The notes below the pieces were generated by a model that was given only the letters and a program-made list of their open reading frames with translations, had not been told where the DNA came from and made no database searches. Shown here one piece after another: positions 1 to 7,788 of a stretch of 64,000 nucleotides of DNA (its first letter is position 1; each line of letters starts with the position of its first letter). The stretch is from an uncultured Oceanospirillaceae bacterium (GTDB lineage: Bacteria > Pseudomonadota > Gammaproteobacteria > Pseudomonadales > Balneatricaceae). The stretch lies in the NCBI GenBank assembly GCA_937138495.1, contig CAKZPE010000021.1:1-64000 (forward strand), written 5' to 3'. The position numbers and the translations under genes were made by a program.

Positions 1-486
1 TTGCTGATCCTGGTTGCTATGCTGCTGCCGGATGCTGCGCCACTGCTGGGTATGTTCTGCTTCGGTAACCTGATGCGTGAGTGTGGCGTGGTAGATCGTC
101 TGAGTGATACCGCACAGAATGCACTGATCAACATCGTTACTATCTTCCTGGGTCTGTCTGTAGGTTCTAAATTGTCTGCAGATAAGTTCCTGGATGTAGA
201 AACGCTGGGTATCCTGTTGCTGGGTGTCGTTGCATTCGGTATCGGTACGGCGTGTGGTGTTTTGATGGCTAAGATCATGAATAAGATGGCAGGTGGTAAT
301 GCTATCAACCCGCTGATTGGTTCTGCGGGTGTATCTGCAGTACCAATGGCTGCGCGTGTATCGAACAAGCTGGGTCTGGAAGCAAACTCTCAGAACTTCC
401 TGCTGATGCATGCGATGGGACCAAACGTTGCCGGTGTAATAGGCTCGGCGGTTGCCGCAGGTGTGATGATCAAGTTTGTTGGCTAA
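1..486 (+). CDS. oadB: Na+-translocating decarboxylase beta subunit, C-terminal part
   Basis: The gene is cut at its 5' end by the window edge, so only the last 161 residues are visible; the full family is roughly 430 residues. The beta subunit is the integral membrane part of the oxaloacetate/methylmalonyl-CoA/glutaconyl-CoA decarboxylase Na+ pumps: it decarboxylates carboxybiotin and exports Na+. Visible signs are long hydrophobic helices and the conserved C-terminal stretch with [17 protein letters not shown] followed by [19 protein letters not shown], typical of OadB/GcdB/MmdB. The substrate cannot be told from this subunit alone; oxaloacetate is most common in gammaproteobacteria. A strong terminator follows directly. 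Confidence 0.9.
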   Translation: MLILVAMLLPDAAPLLGMFCFGNLMRECGVVDRLSDTAQNALINIVTIFLGLSVGSKLSADKFLDVETLGILLLGVVAFGIGTACGVLMAKIMNKMAGGNAINPLIGSAGVSAVPMAARVSNKLGLEANSQNFLLMHAMGPNVAGVIGSAVAAGVMIKFVG

Positions 487-500
487 TACTGACAAACAGT

Positions 501-529
501 AAAAAAGGCTGCCATTGGCAGCCTTTTTT
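501..529. terminator. Intrinsic terminator, bidirectional
   Basis: A perfect 13-bp stem (AAAAAAGGCTGCC, loop ATT, GGCAGCCTTTTTT) has A and T tracts on both sides, so it can end transcription of oadB on the plus strand and of the deacetylase-family gene on the minus strand. Confidence 0.92.
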
Positions 530-561
530 GTGTGTGCGGTATGGCTTTGTTTTGGTCTGTG

Positions 562-1488
562 TTATTTGCCGTTTAGCGCTTCGAGATGAGACTGAACACT
601 GAAAGCCAATGCGACAGGGTTATAACCGCCTTCAAGGATGGAAACGATTCTGCCCTGGCTGTAGCTGTTGGCAACGTCCATGATCAGCTTGGTTGCCCAG
701 TAATAATCTTCTTCACGCAAATTAAGGTCTGCCAGAGGGTCTTCCTCATGGGCATCAAAGCCGGCTGAAATGAAAATTATATCCGGTTTGTGCTGCTGTA
801 ATGCCGGTAACCAGACGTCCTCCAGCTGCTGGCGAAACGCCTGGCTGCCACTGCCTGCCGACAGTGGGCAGTTGATAATATTGTCCCGCTGAACATCGTG
901 GAGGCGGCCGGGATAGTATGGGTGCTGGAAGGTCGAGCACACCATTACTTCCGGTATGTCTTTGAAAATATCGACGGTGCCGTTGCCGTGATGAACGTCA
1001 AAATCGACAATTGCCACACGGTTGATACCTGATTGCTGCAGGGCGTGCATCGCGCCGATTGCAACGTTGTTGTACAGACAGAATCCCATGGCCAGCCCGT
1101 GTTCGGCATGATGCCCGGGTGGGCGTACAGAGCAGAACGCATTAGTGACGTGCTGGTTAATTACCTGGTCAGTTGCCAGTACGGCAGAGCCGGCTGCCAG
1201 GCTGGCAGCGTGAAGGCTATCAGGACACAGTGCAGTGTCGGCATCAGCATGGACAATGCCAGATACAGGCGCGAGCTCCAGCAGATCTGACTGGTGGTGA
1301 CTTGAGTGAGCAAGCTTTATCTGTTCAGCAGTAACGTGTACCGATTCCATCGTGTGCAGATCATCAATCAGTCCTGTTTTACTGAGTACTTTCTGAATGG
1401 CGATGAGTCTGACCGGGCTTTCCGGATGTTCTGGCCCCATATTATGCAGGCCGCAATCCTCATGGCTTATGAAGGCTGTAGTCGTCAT
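562..1488 (-). CDS. Histone deacetylase / acetylpolyamine amidohydrolase family protein
   Basis: A 308-residue single-domain zinc hydrolase of the arginase/deacetylase fold. All active-site signatures are visible: RPPGHH (residues 122-127) with the His pair, DFDVHHGNG (162-170) supplying zinc ligands Asp164 and His166, GFDAH (243-247) with zinc ligand Asp245, and LEGGYN with the catalytic Tyr289. Family members remove acetyl groups from polyamines, acetoin-type or lysine substrates; the true substrate is not readable here. It stands alone, divergent from the TPR gene and convergent with oadB. The ATG start is preceded on the minus strand by an AGGGA ribosome binding site. Cytoplasmic: no signal peptide. 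Confidence 0.9.
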   Translation of the reverse strand: MTTTAFISHEDCGLHNMGPEHPESPVRLIAIQKVLSKTGLIDDLHTMESVHVTAEQIKLAHSSHHQSDLLELAPVSGIVHADADTALCPDSLHAASLAAGSAVLATDQVINQHVTNAFCSVRPPGHHAEHGLAMGFCLYNNVAIGAMHALQQSGINRVAIVDFDVHHGNGTVDIFKDIPEVMVCSTFQHPYYPGRLHDVQRDNIINCPLSAGSGSQAFRQQLEDVWLPALQQHKPDIIFISAGFDAHEEDPLADLNLREEDYYWATKLIMDVANSYSQGRIVSILEGGYNPVALAFSVQSHLEALNGK

Positions 1489-1808
1489 TTTATTATTATC
1501 CCTGTATTTTTTTCAGTGTACTGAATTCGGCTCGCCCGGGCGCTTAGTCAAAAGTGTAACTAATTTGCTTTATGGTGCAGATATTGACATGGATCATGGT
1601 GTGCTGGCGAGTAGCTGCGTAATATGATCATCACAGCATAGAACTGTATTTAGCACCGCGTGTTTCACCCTACACCGGTGCTTTTTTTTGCCCATTTTAA
1701 GACGCTTTGGGCAAAATCCCTGTCTGCTTGGCTCCACCTGCTTTTGACATTCTGATAACCTGAATAAAGTTATGTGTATATCAGCTTATTGTTAGGAAAA
1801 GCGTTTCT
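1489..1808. other. Divergent intergenic region with orphan terminator
   Basis: 320 bases between two divergently transcribed genes. It must hold both their promoters, but no convincing -35/-10 pair stands out; a lone TTGACA lies at 1584-1589 without a -10 at the right distance. A rho-independent hairpin lies at 1652-1689. No open reading frame here has coding character. Confidence 0.5.
1652..1689 (+). terminator. Orphan intrinsic terminator (possible small-RNA end)
   Basis: A stem of AGCACCG (1652-1658) and CGGTGCT (1676-1682) is followed by a run of eight T. No plus-strand gene lies upstream for over a kilobase after oadB, whose own terminator is at 501-529, so this hairpin may end a small RNA or act as an attenuator before the TPR gene. 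Confidence 0.6.
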
Positions 1809-3446
1809 GTGCCACTTGTTTCGGATTTAAAGCTTAATCGCCAGATTGATTACAGTGATACCAGTGTTTTGCTGGTGGACAGTAGTGGCAATATGCGTGC
1901 AACGGTGTATTACATGTTGCGCGAGTTTGGTATGCATAATATTAAAGCTGTCACCAGTAATGAACGGGTGATTCCGCTTATTTCGCGTAATGATTACGAT
2001 ATCGTGTTACTCAGTCATAACGTGCGCGACTCAGTAACGGGTATTCAGATACTGGAAGAAGCGCGTTACCGCGGCTTTATCCGGCCCAGCTCTGCCTGGA
2101 TATGCATGACCAGTGATTCTTCTCAGGAAGCGATTCTTCAGGTAATTGACAGTAATCCGGATGATTTGCTGATCAAGCCTTTCACGATGGAAGAGCTGAA
2201 GCAGCGTATTGATCAGGTGATGCGGCGCAAAGCAGCATTGCGTCCGGTGGACCTGGCGGTTGAAGCCGGCTCTATCGGCCAGGCCCTGAAAATTTGTGAA
2301 AACCTGATTTACCGTGAACATCCTGAATTTGACCATCTGCAGATTGTCCGTGGTTCTCTGTTATTGCAGCTAGGCAGGTTTGAAGATGCCCGGCGATTAT
2401 TTGAATCGATTTACAGGGAAAACGGAGAAAAAGAAGCAGGTCTTTATCTGGCTAAGACGTATATTGGGATGGAAGACCTTTCTCTGGCGCAGGAGCAATT
2501 GCTCAGGCTGATTGAAAGATCGCCACTGATGATTGCAGCTTATGATCTGTTAGCCGAAGTGTATGAAAAGCAGGGAGATCTGGGTGAAGCGCGGGAAATG
2601 TTACGTGAAGCGACAGCAAAGGCACCTCTGGCGATTCCGCGGCAGATGAAGCTGGGGCGGGTGGCCACTAAAACAAAGGTAATGGAGGTGGCGAAGTCCG
2701 CTTACCGTCGCTCAATCTCGTTAGGTAAGAGAAGCAGCCTCCACTCTGCTGAGCCGTACCTGTGCTTGGCGAATGTTTTTATGCTGGAAGCAAAACACTC
2801 TGATGAAAAGACGCAGTATCAGCTTTCCCGTGATATGGATGTGCTGTTGCAGCGGGCGAAGCAAAGTTTTCCGAATGATCTTGGGCTGGAAGTGCGCAGT
2901 AACCTGATTCGCAGCCAGTTTGCAGAGAGTACCGGTGATTTTTCTGAGGGTGAGCGTTTGCTTAAAGAAGCAATTCTGGTGAATGATCGTCTGGAGATGC
3001 CGTTGGATCTTGATAGGGAAGTGCTGGCTCTCTCCGGTGATGCAGTGCCTATGCTTGAACCGGAAAAAGCTGCAGTGCCGGTGCCTGAGGCAGGCAAGAA
3101 AAAAGCCAGGGATGCGCAGATGAGCCTGAAGGCAAACCGTTTAGGTATCAAGCATTATATGAGTGGTAAGGTCGGTGCGGCGATAAAGTCTTTTGGTGCT
3201 GCTGTTGAATTCGACTTTACGAACTTTGCAGCCATGCTGAACCTTGCTCAACTATTCCTGGAAACTGCCCGGGATGATGAAGAGCGCAGGGAGGGGCGTC
3301 TGAAGATGGTAGACCGGTATCTGGGCTTGCTTCGAAACGGGCAGTTGCCGGATGATCAGCAGCGCAAATTAAATGTGTTGGAACGTTTTCGCAAGCTGCC
3401 AGTGAAATCGCTACCGCATGGCCCGCTGGGGGAATTGATAAAGTAG
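1809..3446 (+). CDS. Degenerate receiver-domain protein with TPR repeats
   Basis: 545 residues. The N-terminus (about 17-138) has a CheY-like fold: LLVDSS at strand 1, an MTSDSS strand-4 motif and the conserved Lys in LLIKPFT. However, strand 3 reads IVLLSHN, so the position of the phosphoacceptor Asp is Ser69. The middle and C-terminus (about 170-330 and 435-510) form tetratricopeptide-like helix pairs, expected to bind partner proteins. There is no DNA-binding or enzymatic output domain, so it probably acts by protein contact in the cytoplasm. The start is GTG with TTAGGA upstream. It is a single gene, followed by a tRNA on the other strand. Its role is unknown, although similar REC-TPR proteins are common in Pseudomonas and marine gammaproteobacteria. 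Confidence 0.8.
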   Translation: MPLVSDLKLNRQIDYSDTSVLLVDSSGNMRATVYYMLREFGMHNIKAVTSNERVIPLISRNDYDIVLLSHNVRDSVTGIQILEEARYRGFIRPSSAWICMTSDSSQEAILQVIDSNPDDLLIKPFTMEELKQRIDQVMRRKAALRPVDLAVEAGSIGQALKICENLIYREHPEFDHLQIVRGSLLLQLGRFEDARRLFESIYRENGEKEAGLYLAKTYIGMEDLSLAQEQLLRLIERSPLMIAAYDLLAEVYEKQGDLGEAREMLREATAKAPLAIPRQMKLGRVATKTKVMEVAKSAYRRSISLGKRSSLHSAEPYLCLANVFMLEAKHSDEKTQYQLSRDMDVLLQRAKQSFPNDLGLEVRSNLIRSQFAESTGDFSEGERLLKEAILVNDRLEMPLDLDREVLALSGDAVPMLEPEKAAVPVPEAGKKKARDAQMSLKANRLGIKHYMSGKVGAAIKSFGAAVEFDFTNFAAMLNLAQLFLETARDDEERREGRLKMVDRYLGLLRNGQLPDDQQRKLNVLERFRKLPVKSLPHGPLGELIK

Positions 3447-3458
3447 GAGGGGGATAAG

Positions 3459-3534
3459 TGGCCTCCCCGAGAGGACTCGAACCCCTATCTAAGCCTTAGG
3501 AGGGCCCTATTCTATCCGGTTGAACTACGGGGAG
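3459..3534 (-). tRNA. tRNA-Arg(CCT)
   Basis: Read on the minus strand it folds as a cloverleaf: acceptor CTCCCCG/CGGGGAG, U8-A9, D stem GTTC/GAAT, anticodon stem GGGCC/GGCTT around the loop CTCCTAA (anticodon CCT, reading AGG), T stem AGGGG/CCTCT around TTCGAGT, discriminator G and an encoded CCA at 3459-3461. The length is 76 nt. The first base pair is C1-G72, which is slightly unusual. Confidence 0.95.
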
Positions 3535-3545
3535 GCAGGTCGCTG

Positions 3546-3574
3546 ATTCTACTAATGTTTCGGTGAGGAGTCAC
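3546..3574 (-). promoter_or_regulatory. Sigma-70 type promoter for tRNA-Arg
   Basis: On the minus strand GTGACT and TAGAAT are separated by exactly 17 bases. The predicted start lies a few bases before the mature tRNA 5' end, as expected for a tRNA promoter. It lies between the end of flgN and the tRNA. Confidence 0.5.
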
Positions 3575-3593
3575 GGGGTAAGCGTGGAAAATG

Positions 3594-4088
3594 TTAAGCT
3601 TTTCCTAAACGCTGTTGAGCTGAGTAATTGCCTTTACCGCCAGCGTTATCATAAAGCATGTTCTTTTGGTTTTGGCCGCGGATGATGCTCATCAGGTGAT
3701 CCAGGTTCCGGCTGTTGCGGGTAACAACAGTCTCATTCCGCTGGTTTTTTTCATTTACTTCCAAAAGTAAAACTTCTAGCGGTTTCCAGTGTTTCAGAAA
3801 CTCAGCTTTAAGCTCCGGGGGTAACGTATTGGAAAACGTTTCCAGGCCTTGCTTACTGGCGGCTACACCCAGCAGCGCAAACAGTTCATTGCGGGATCTG
3901 CTGTTGGTTTCTAACTCACGCAGAACGTCCGTTTTTTGCTGAACGGTTTGTTGGATTGTCTCGACATTCCGTTTGGACAGTGCCTCATACTCCTGATCCA
4001 GGAGTGTACTTAACTTGCTGATGGTCAGCTGCCCCTGTTGATTCAGGGCATTAAGTTCGCTGAGTTGTATAGGCGTTGCTGTCTGCAT
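3594..4088 (-). CDS. flgN: Flagellar export chaperone FlgN
   Basis: 164 residues, helical and rich in Gln, Glu, Asn and Leu, with no membrane segment or signal peptide. FlgN is the cytoplasmic chaperone that holds the hook-filament junction proteins FlgK and FlgL and delivers them to the export gate. Assignment rests on length, the all-helical character (for example LSTLLDQEYEALSKRN near residues 26-41) and its place directly after flgM, as in many gammaproteobacteria. It follows flgM by 14 bases and should be transcribed with it from the sigma-28 promoter at 4442-4468. Its clients flgK and flgL lie at 16-20 kb. Confidence 0.85.
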   Translation of the reverse strand: MQTATPIQLSELNALNQQGQLTISKLSTLLDQEYEALSKRNVETIQQTVQQKTDVLRELETNSRSRNELFALLGVAASKQGLETFSNTLPPELKAEFLKHWKPLEVLLLEVNEKNQRNETVVTRNSRNLDHLMSIIRGQNQKNMLYDNAGGKGNYSAQQRLGKA

Positions 4089-4102
4089 GTTCCGTATGTT
4101 GC

Positions 4103-4411
4103 CTAGCCGAGTTGTGTTTCTATCTGAAGCAAGCCTTTGGCTGTGCTCATAGCATCAACCTGATAGCTACCGTCTTCAATCGCAGCTTTCAGCTCAGCAA
4201 CACGATCAGCGTTTACGCCGTCGTCAGTTGTGCTGTTGTCGATTGTTTTCTGAATAGCCTGCGCAGTATCGCTGATGCTGACATTGCTTGCCGGCTGGCT
4301 GGCAGGTGCCGCACCAGTGGCTGGCTTGTTTCCCGCTGCAGGTTGCTCATTCACCTTGCCACGAGATAGGGTCGCCTGATTGGACGATAAACCCGTGATA
4401 TCAATAACCAT
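4103..4411 (-). CDS. flgM: Anti-sigma-28 factor FlgM
   Basis: 102 residues. FlgM binds FliA (sigma-28) in the cytoplasm and blocks late flagellar genes until the finished hook-basal body exports it. The N-terminal half is low-complexity (Ala, Pro, Ser) and likely disordered. The C-terminal half carries the FliA-binding helices, with the signature VNADRVAELKAAIEDGSYQV (about residues 64-83) and the final LLQIETQLG. The gene is followed by flgN and preceded by its own good sigma-28 promoter, giving the usual feedback on FliA. The partner gene fliA is at 60.4 kb. Confidence 0.93.
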   Translation of the reverse strand: MVIDITGLSSNQATLSRGKVNEQPAAGNKPATGAAPASQPASNVSISDTAQAIQKTIDNSTTDDGVNADRVAELKAAIEDGSYQVDAMSTAKGLLQIETQLG

Positions 4412-4441
4412 TTTCTGAACCTCATTTTTCTATGAGTGAGT

Positions 4442-4468
4442 ATATCGGCGCAGTGTGAATAATCTTTA
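4442..4468 (-). promoter_or_regulatory. Sigma-28 (FliA) promoter of flgMN
   Basis: On the minus strand it reads TAAAGATT, 11 bases, GCCGATAT. Against the sigma-28 consensus TAAAGTTT-N11-GCCGATAA this is 14 of 16 matches with exact spacing. The -10 lies about 30 bases before the flgM start codon. Confidence 0.88.
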
Positions 4469-4540
4469 GTAAAAAAATTTAAAAAGTTGTACAAAATTTA
4501 AGCCTAAGTATATCAGCGATGTATCGGTGGTGCGAATCGC

Positions 4541-5266
4541 TTAACGCGTCACTGATACAACGCCTACACGGCTGACATAGGCGCGAACTGTTCGGCCGGA
4601 ACGGGTATTACGCACATTGATCTGTTTACCCTGTTCACCGTCTTCCAGAGCGGTACCGTTCATGCGGACAAGCATGCTGCCGTTTTTGGCTTCTATTACA
4701 ACCTGATCGCCTTTACGTACCAGAAGATGTTTAGCCAGTGTCTGGGCGGTGATGACTTTTTTGCTGTTGAGTGTGCGTTTGAGTTGCCGTCCATACAGTT
4801 CAGCACGGTCAGTAAAGTAGGTCCGGTTTACTTTGCGGACGTCTGTTTCGATAAGTGCGAGGTCCTTAGCCCCCAAAATGGTGCCCTTGTTTAACGGCCG
4901 GGTTGTGTGCACGACCGGCAGCCATTGCTCGACGGTGCCGGTAAGGAAAACTTGCCACTTCGGTTGGCTGCACTGTGCGGCAATGCTTACTCTGCTGGCC
5001 CGTGATGGCGCGTGTTTGAAGCTGATTGGCTGTTTGCACCGGGCGAGTTTAAGTTGCGGGCTGGGGGGGCGCAGTTGAATGTTGGTGCGGGCCAGTGGCT
5101 GCTCCACGGAATAGACGGAATACAGATAATCTTCGGCCTGTTGTTTGATTTTAGCCGGGTAGGCGCTTGCGTGGGCCTTTACTGCCAGTGTGAAGATCGC
5201 TATAAAAGTAACTATTAATGTGATGGTTGGGTGATTCACTGGATAATTTAAACCATTACTTACCAT
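4541..5266 (-). CDS. flgA: Flagellar P-ring assembly chaperone FlgA
   Basis: 241 residues. An N-terminal hydrophobic segment (about 13-32, ending in VKAHASA) is a Sec signal peptide, so the protein works in the periplasm, where FlgA helps FlgI assemble into the P ring around the rod. The C-terminal half is the SAF/FlgA domain, with RPLNKGTILGAKDL, then LLVRKGDQVVIEAKNGSMLV and the closing GKQINVRNTRSGRTVRAYV. It lies upstream of flgM on the same strand, but flgM has its own sigma-28 promoter in the 129-base gap. It is divergent from cheV; the start regions nearly touch. Confidence 0.92.
   Translation of the reverse strand: MVSNGLNYPVNHPTITLIVTFIAIFTLAVKAHASAYPAKIKQQAEDYLYSVYSVEQPLARTNIQLRPPSPQLKLARCKQPISFKHAPSRASRVSIAAQCSQPKWQVFLTGTVEQWLPVVHTTRPLNKGTILGAKDLALIETDVRKVNRTYFTDRAELYGRQLKRTLNSKKVITAQTLAKHLLVRKGDQVVIEAKNGSMLVRMNGTALEDGEQGKQINVRNTRSGRTVRAYVSRVGVVSVTR
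5178..5206 (+). promoter_or_regulatory. Possible sigma-70 promoter of cheV-cheR
   Basis: TTTACT, 17 bases, TATAAA on the plus strand, about 100 bases before the cheV ATG and inside the 5' end of the divergent flgA. No sigma-28 or sigma-54 match was seen before cheV. Confidence 0.35.
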
Positions 5267-5308
5267 TTGAGTAAACTAAGCAGGTCCACTCAGTACGTAG
5301 GAACAATC

Positions 5309-6256
5309 ATGTCAGTAAATAAGATTAGTGTAAACCAGCGACAGCGGGTGAGTGATGTTGGCCATAACCGCCTGGAGTTATTGCTATTTGGCCTTAATAC
5401 TGAGCAGGAATATGGCATAAACGTATTTAAGGTGCGGGAAGTACTTCCCTGTCCGGATCTGACAGGAATTCCCAAGCAGACAACGTCTCTAAAAGGTATG
5501 GCTCATATCCGTGGCGAGACAATTCCTGTTATTGATCTGTCAGAAGCTATTGGTGAAGAGCCTGTCAGTGCGGACGAACGTAAAAGCTGCTTTTTGGTGG
5601 TGACTGAATATAGCAGGCGTACCCTGTCATTCCTGGTTCGCCGGGTCGACCGGATTCTTGCGACTCACTGGGATAATGTTACACCGCCTCCGGTTGAACT
5701 GGTGGGACAGAATTACCTGACCGCTGTTTTAGAGCATGATGGCAATTTGATCGAGATTCTCGATGTCGAGCAGATTCTGGCGGATCTGATTCCGACCAGT
5801 ACTGCGGTAAGTGAAGATATCGCCACGGAGGAAGTGAAGAGTCATGCGAAGGAATACCACGTTATGGTGGTGGATGATTCAAATATCGCCCTGAAACAGG
5901 TGCAGCAGGTATTTGAAGGTATGAGCATTAAAGTAACCACGGCTAAAAACGGTAAGGCAGCACTAACGCTGCTTGAGCAACTTGTTGCTAAAGGGGTGGA
6001 TGTGCCTTCATTATTCCTGATGGTGGTTTCTGATATTGAAATGCCGGAAATGGATGGCTATACCCTGGTAAACCGTATTCGTGACAATGAAAGCTTGCGT
6101 AAGCTGCACGTTGTGTTGCACAGTTCTCTGAGTGGGCGTTTTAACCTGGCCATGATTAAGAAAGTAGGCGCTGATGCATTCATAGGTAAGTTTGACGCTG
6201 ATGAATTGGCAACTGCAGTTGTAGAGCGTATGAAGGCTGTTGAATCCGGTCTTTGA
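5309..6256 (+). CDS. cheV: Chemotaxis coupling protein CheV
   Basis: 315 residues from ATG 5309, which has TAGGA upstream; an in-frame TTG at 5267 would add 14 residues and is less likely. An N-terminal CheW-like domain (about 20-160; signature FKVREVLPCPDLTGIP and MAHIRGETIPVIDLSEAIG) couples receptors to CheA. A C-terminal receiver domain (about 185-310) has MVVDDS and the phosphoacceptor Asp242 in VVSDIEMPEMDG, so CheA can phosphorylate it, which is thought to tune adaptation. It is cytoplasmic, at the polar arrays. The gene overlaps cheR by four bases, so the pair is translationally linked. Confidence 0.95.
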   Translation: MSVNKISVNQRQRVSDVGHNRLELLLFGLNTEQEYGINVFKVREVLPCPDLTGIPKQTTSLKGMAHIRGETIPVIDLSEAIGEEPVSADERKSCFLVVTEYSRRTLSFLVRRVDRILATHWDNVTPPPVELVGQNYLTAVLEHDGNLIEILDVEQILADLIPTSTAVSEDIATEEVKSHAKEYHVMVVDDSNIALKQVQQVFEGMSIKVTTAKNGKAALTLLEQLVAKGVDVPSLFLMVVSDIEMPEMDGYTLVNRIRDNESLRKLHVVLHSSLSGRFNLAMIKKVGADAFIGKFDADELATAVVERMKAVESGL

Positions 6257-7116
6257 CCGGCGGTGGAGTAAAGGTTCTGGATACTTCTAAGTTAAAGATT
6301 ACCGATCAGGAATTTTCCCTGTTTTGTGATTATCTGGAAAATGCCTGTGGCATTTTGTTAGCCAGACATAAGTTGTACCTCGTTGAAAGTCGTTTGGGGC
6401 GCCTGATGAAAGAGCGCGAAATCCCAAGCTTGGCAACGCTTGTAGAGCAGCTGAAACGGCCGGGTAGTCGGGCTCTGAATGAGCAGGTTATCAATGCGAT
6501 GACGACTAACGAAACCCTGTGGTTCCGTGATATTCATCCGTATACCATTCTGAATAATCAGGTGTTGCCTGAACTGGCTGCTGCCGGAAGCAGGCAGCGT
6601 TTGCGCATATGGTCGGCTGCCTGTTCAACAGGGCAGGAGCCTTATTCGATCAGTATGTCTATTGAAGAGTTCAGGCAGTCGGGTAAGGGTAGCTTCGGTG
6701 GTGAAGAGATCGTCGCAACTGATATTTGTACCCGGGTGTTACAGCAAGCTAAGACCGGTGACTATGAGCGATTGGCTTTGGGAAGAGGGCTCTCGCAAGA
6801 ACGTCTGAACCGTTTTTTCTCACCTAAGGGTGATGATATCTGGACGATTAAACCTGAACTCAAGCGCAGAATTAACTTTCGTGAACTGAACCTGCTGGGG
6901 CCATACAGTACGATGGGGCAGTTTGATATAATTTTTTGCCGTAATGTACTGATCTATTTTTCTACAGATCTCAAATTAGAGATTTTACGAAAGATGCATA
7001 AATCGTTGAAGAAAGGTGGTTATCTCTTCCTGGGAGCGTCTGAATCGCTGTCCGGACTGAGTGATTGCTACGAAATGATTCATTGTCGGCCAGGCATCAT
7101 TTACAAAGCTATCTGA
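6253..7116 (+). CDS. cheR: Chemotaxis protein methyltransferase CheR
   Basis: 287 residues. CheR transfers methyl groups from S-adenosylmethionine to glutamates of chemoreceptors. Signatures: MTTNETLWFRD in the N-terminal helical region, the SAM-binding WSAACSTGQEPYSISM, EEIVATDI, and IIFCRNVLIYF with GASESL near the end. The start appears to be TTG at 6253, inside the cheV stop (TTGA overlap); the next ATG would lose about 49 residues of conserved domain, so the rare start is preferred. No C-terminal receptor-tethering pentapeptide or TPR is seen. A terminator follows at once, so cheV-cheR forms a two-gene unit next to flgAMN. Confidence 0.94.
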   Translation: MTGGGVKVLDTSKLKITDQEFSLFCDYLENACGILLARHKLYLVESRLGRLMKEREIPSLATLVEQLKRPGSRALNEQVINAMTTNETLWFRDIHPYTILNNQVLPELAAAGSRQRLRIWSAACSTGQEPYSISMSIEEFRQSGKGSFGGEEIVATDICTRVLQQAKTGDYERLALGRGLSQERLNRFFSPKGDDIWTIKPELKRRINFRELNLLGPYSTMGQFDIIFCRNVLIYFSTDLKLEILRKMHKSLKKGGYLFLGASESLSGLSDCYEMIHCRPGIIYKAI

Positions 7117-7137
7117 TAAATTTCATACGGCAAACCG

Positions 7138-7170
7138 AACCCTGAACAGTTTACTGTTCAGGGTTTTTTT
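7138..7170 (+). terminator. Intrinsic terminator after cheR
   Basis: A perfect 12-bp stem AACCCTGAACAG / CTGTTCAGGGTT with loop TTTA is followed by a T run. Confidence 0.93.
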
Positions 7171-7328
7171 ATGCCTGAATTCCGTCTGTGGGCTTTAAAA
7201 ACAGGGTGCTTTTCTGCGTTGCCGCTCTGTTGCCGGTGTGTTGCCGCTTTCGCTGTTTTCAGGAATTTTATTGCCGCCCGGTAAAAGTGTTTTGTTTTAA
7301 GCTGTTGAATTATTTATGTTTTATTGAG

Positions 7329-7345
7329 TTGGCATTTAGTTTGCA
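7329..7345 (+). promoter_or_regulatory. Sigma-54 promoter of flgBCDE
   Basis: TTGGCATTTAGTTTGCA matches the -24/-12 consensus YTGGCACGRNNNTTGCW at the GG and GC elements with exact spacing. It lies 34 bases before the flgB start, and an AAGGAG ribosome site sits between. Confidence 0.88.
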
Positions 7346-7378
7346 TTTAAGTGCTCAGTTATTTTAAGGAGTGTCGGC

Positions 7379-7786
7379 ATGGCAATCAGTTTTGAATCAG
7401 CACTGGGTATTCATGAGCAAGCGGTCTACGTACGTAGTCAGCGTGCGGAAGTGTTGGCAAATAACATAGCCAATGCCGATACCCCGAATTTTAAAGCGCG
7501 GGATATGGATTTTCAGGCCATTTTGCAGGGAAAAGAATCGCAAATGCAGATGGGTCAGCTTGAGATGGCACACACTAAAAATGGCCATAGTGAAGGTTTG
7601 GTGAATCCGGACTTTGCCGCTGAGATGTTGTATCGGATTCCAACGCAGCCAAGCATTGATGGCAATACAGTGGATGCGCAGGCTGAAATGGCGCGTTATA
7701 CCGAAAATGCTTTGGATTATCAGGCTTCCTTCCAGTTTCTGGACAGAAAGTTCAAAGGGCTGAAAAGCGCGATTAAGGGTGAATAA
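7379..7786 (+). CDS. flgB: Flagellar proximal rod protein FlgB
   Basis: 135 residues, the normal length. FlgB is one of the proximal rod proteins crossing the periplasm. The N-terminal rod signature is clear (SQRAEVLANNIANADTPNFKARDMDF, about residues 20-45), as is the C-terminal helix with TENALDYQASFQFLDRKFKGL. There is no cleaved signal peptide, since it is exported by the flagellar type III apparatus. It is the first gene of flgBCDE behind a sigma-54 promoter and a strong AAGGAG site; two bases separate it from flgC. Confidence 0.96.
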   Translation: MAISFESALGIHEQAVYVRSQRAEVLANNIANADTPNFKARDMDFQAILQGKESQMQMGQLEMAHTKNGHSEGLVNPDFAAEMLYRIPTQPSIDGNTVDAQAEMARYTENALDYQASFQFLDRKFKGLKSAIKGE

Positions 7787-7788
7787 TT

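Noticed and set aside
1570..1589. TTGAC at the end of GTGCAGATATTGAC as a FleQ box
   Set aside because: Only the right half-site fits; the left arm does not match and no flagellar gene is next to it.
1397..1627. Small plus-strand frame ending before the orphan terminator
   Set aside because: It overlaps the 5' end of the deacetylase gene, has no ribosome site and no protein-like composition, so it was not annotated as the gene served by that terminator.
5267..5308. TTG upstream start for cheV
   Set aside because: ATG 5309 has a spaced TAGGA site and the added 14 residues do not resemble the CheV N-terminus.
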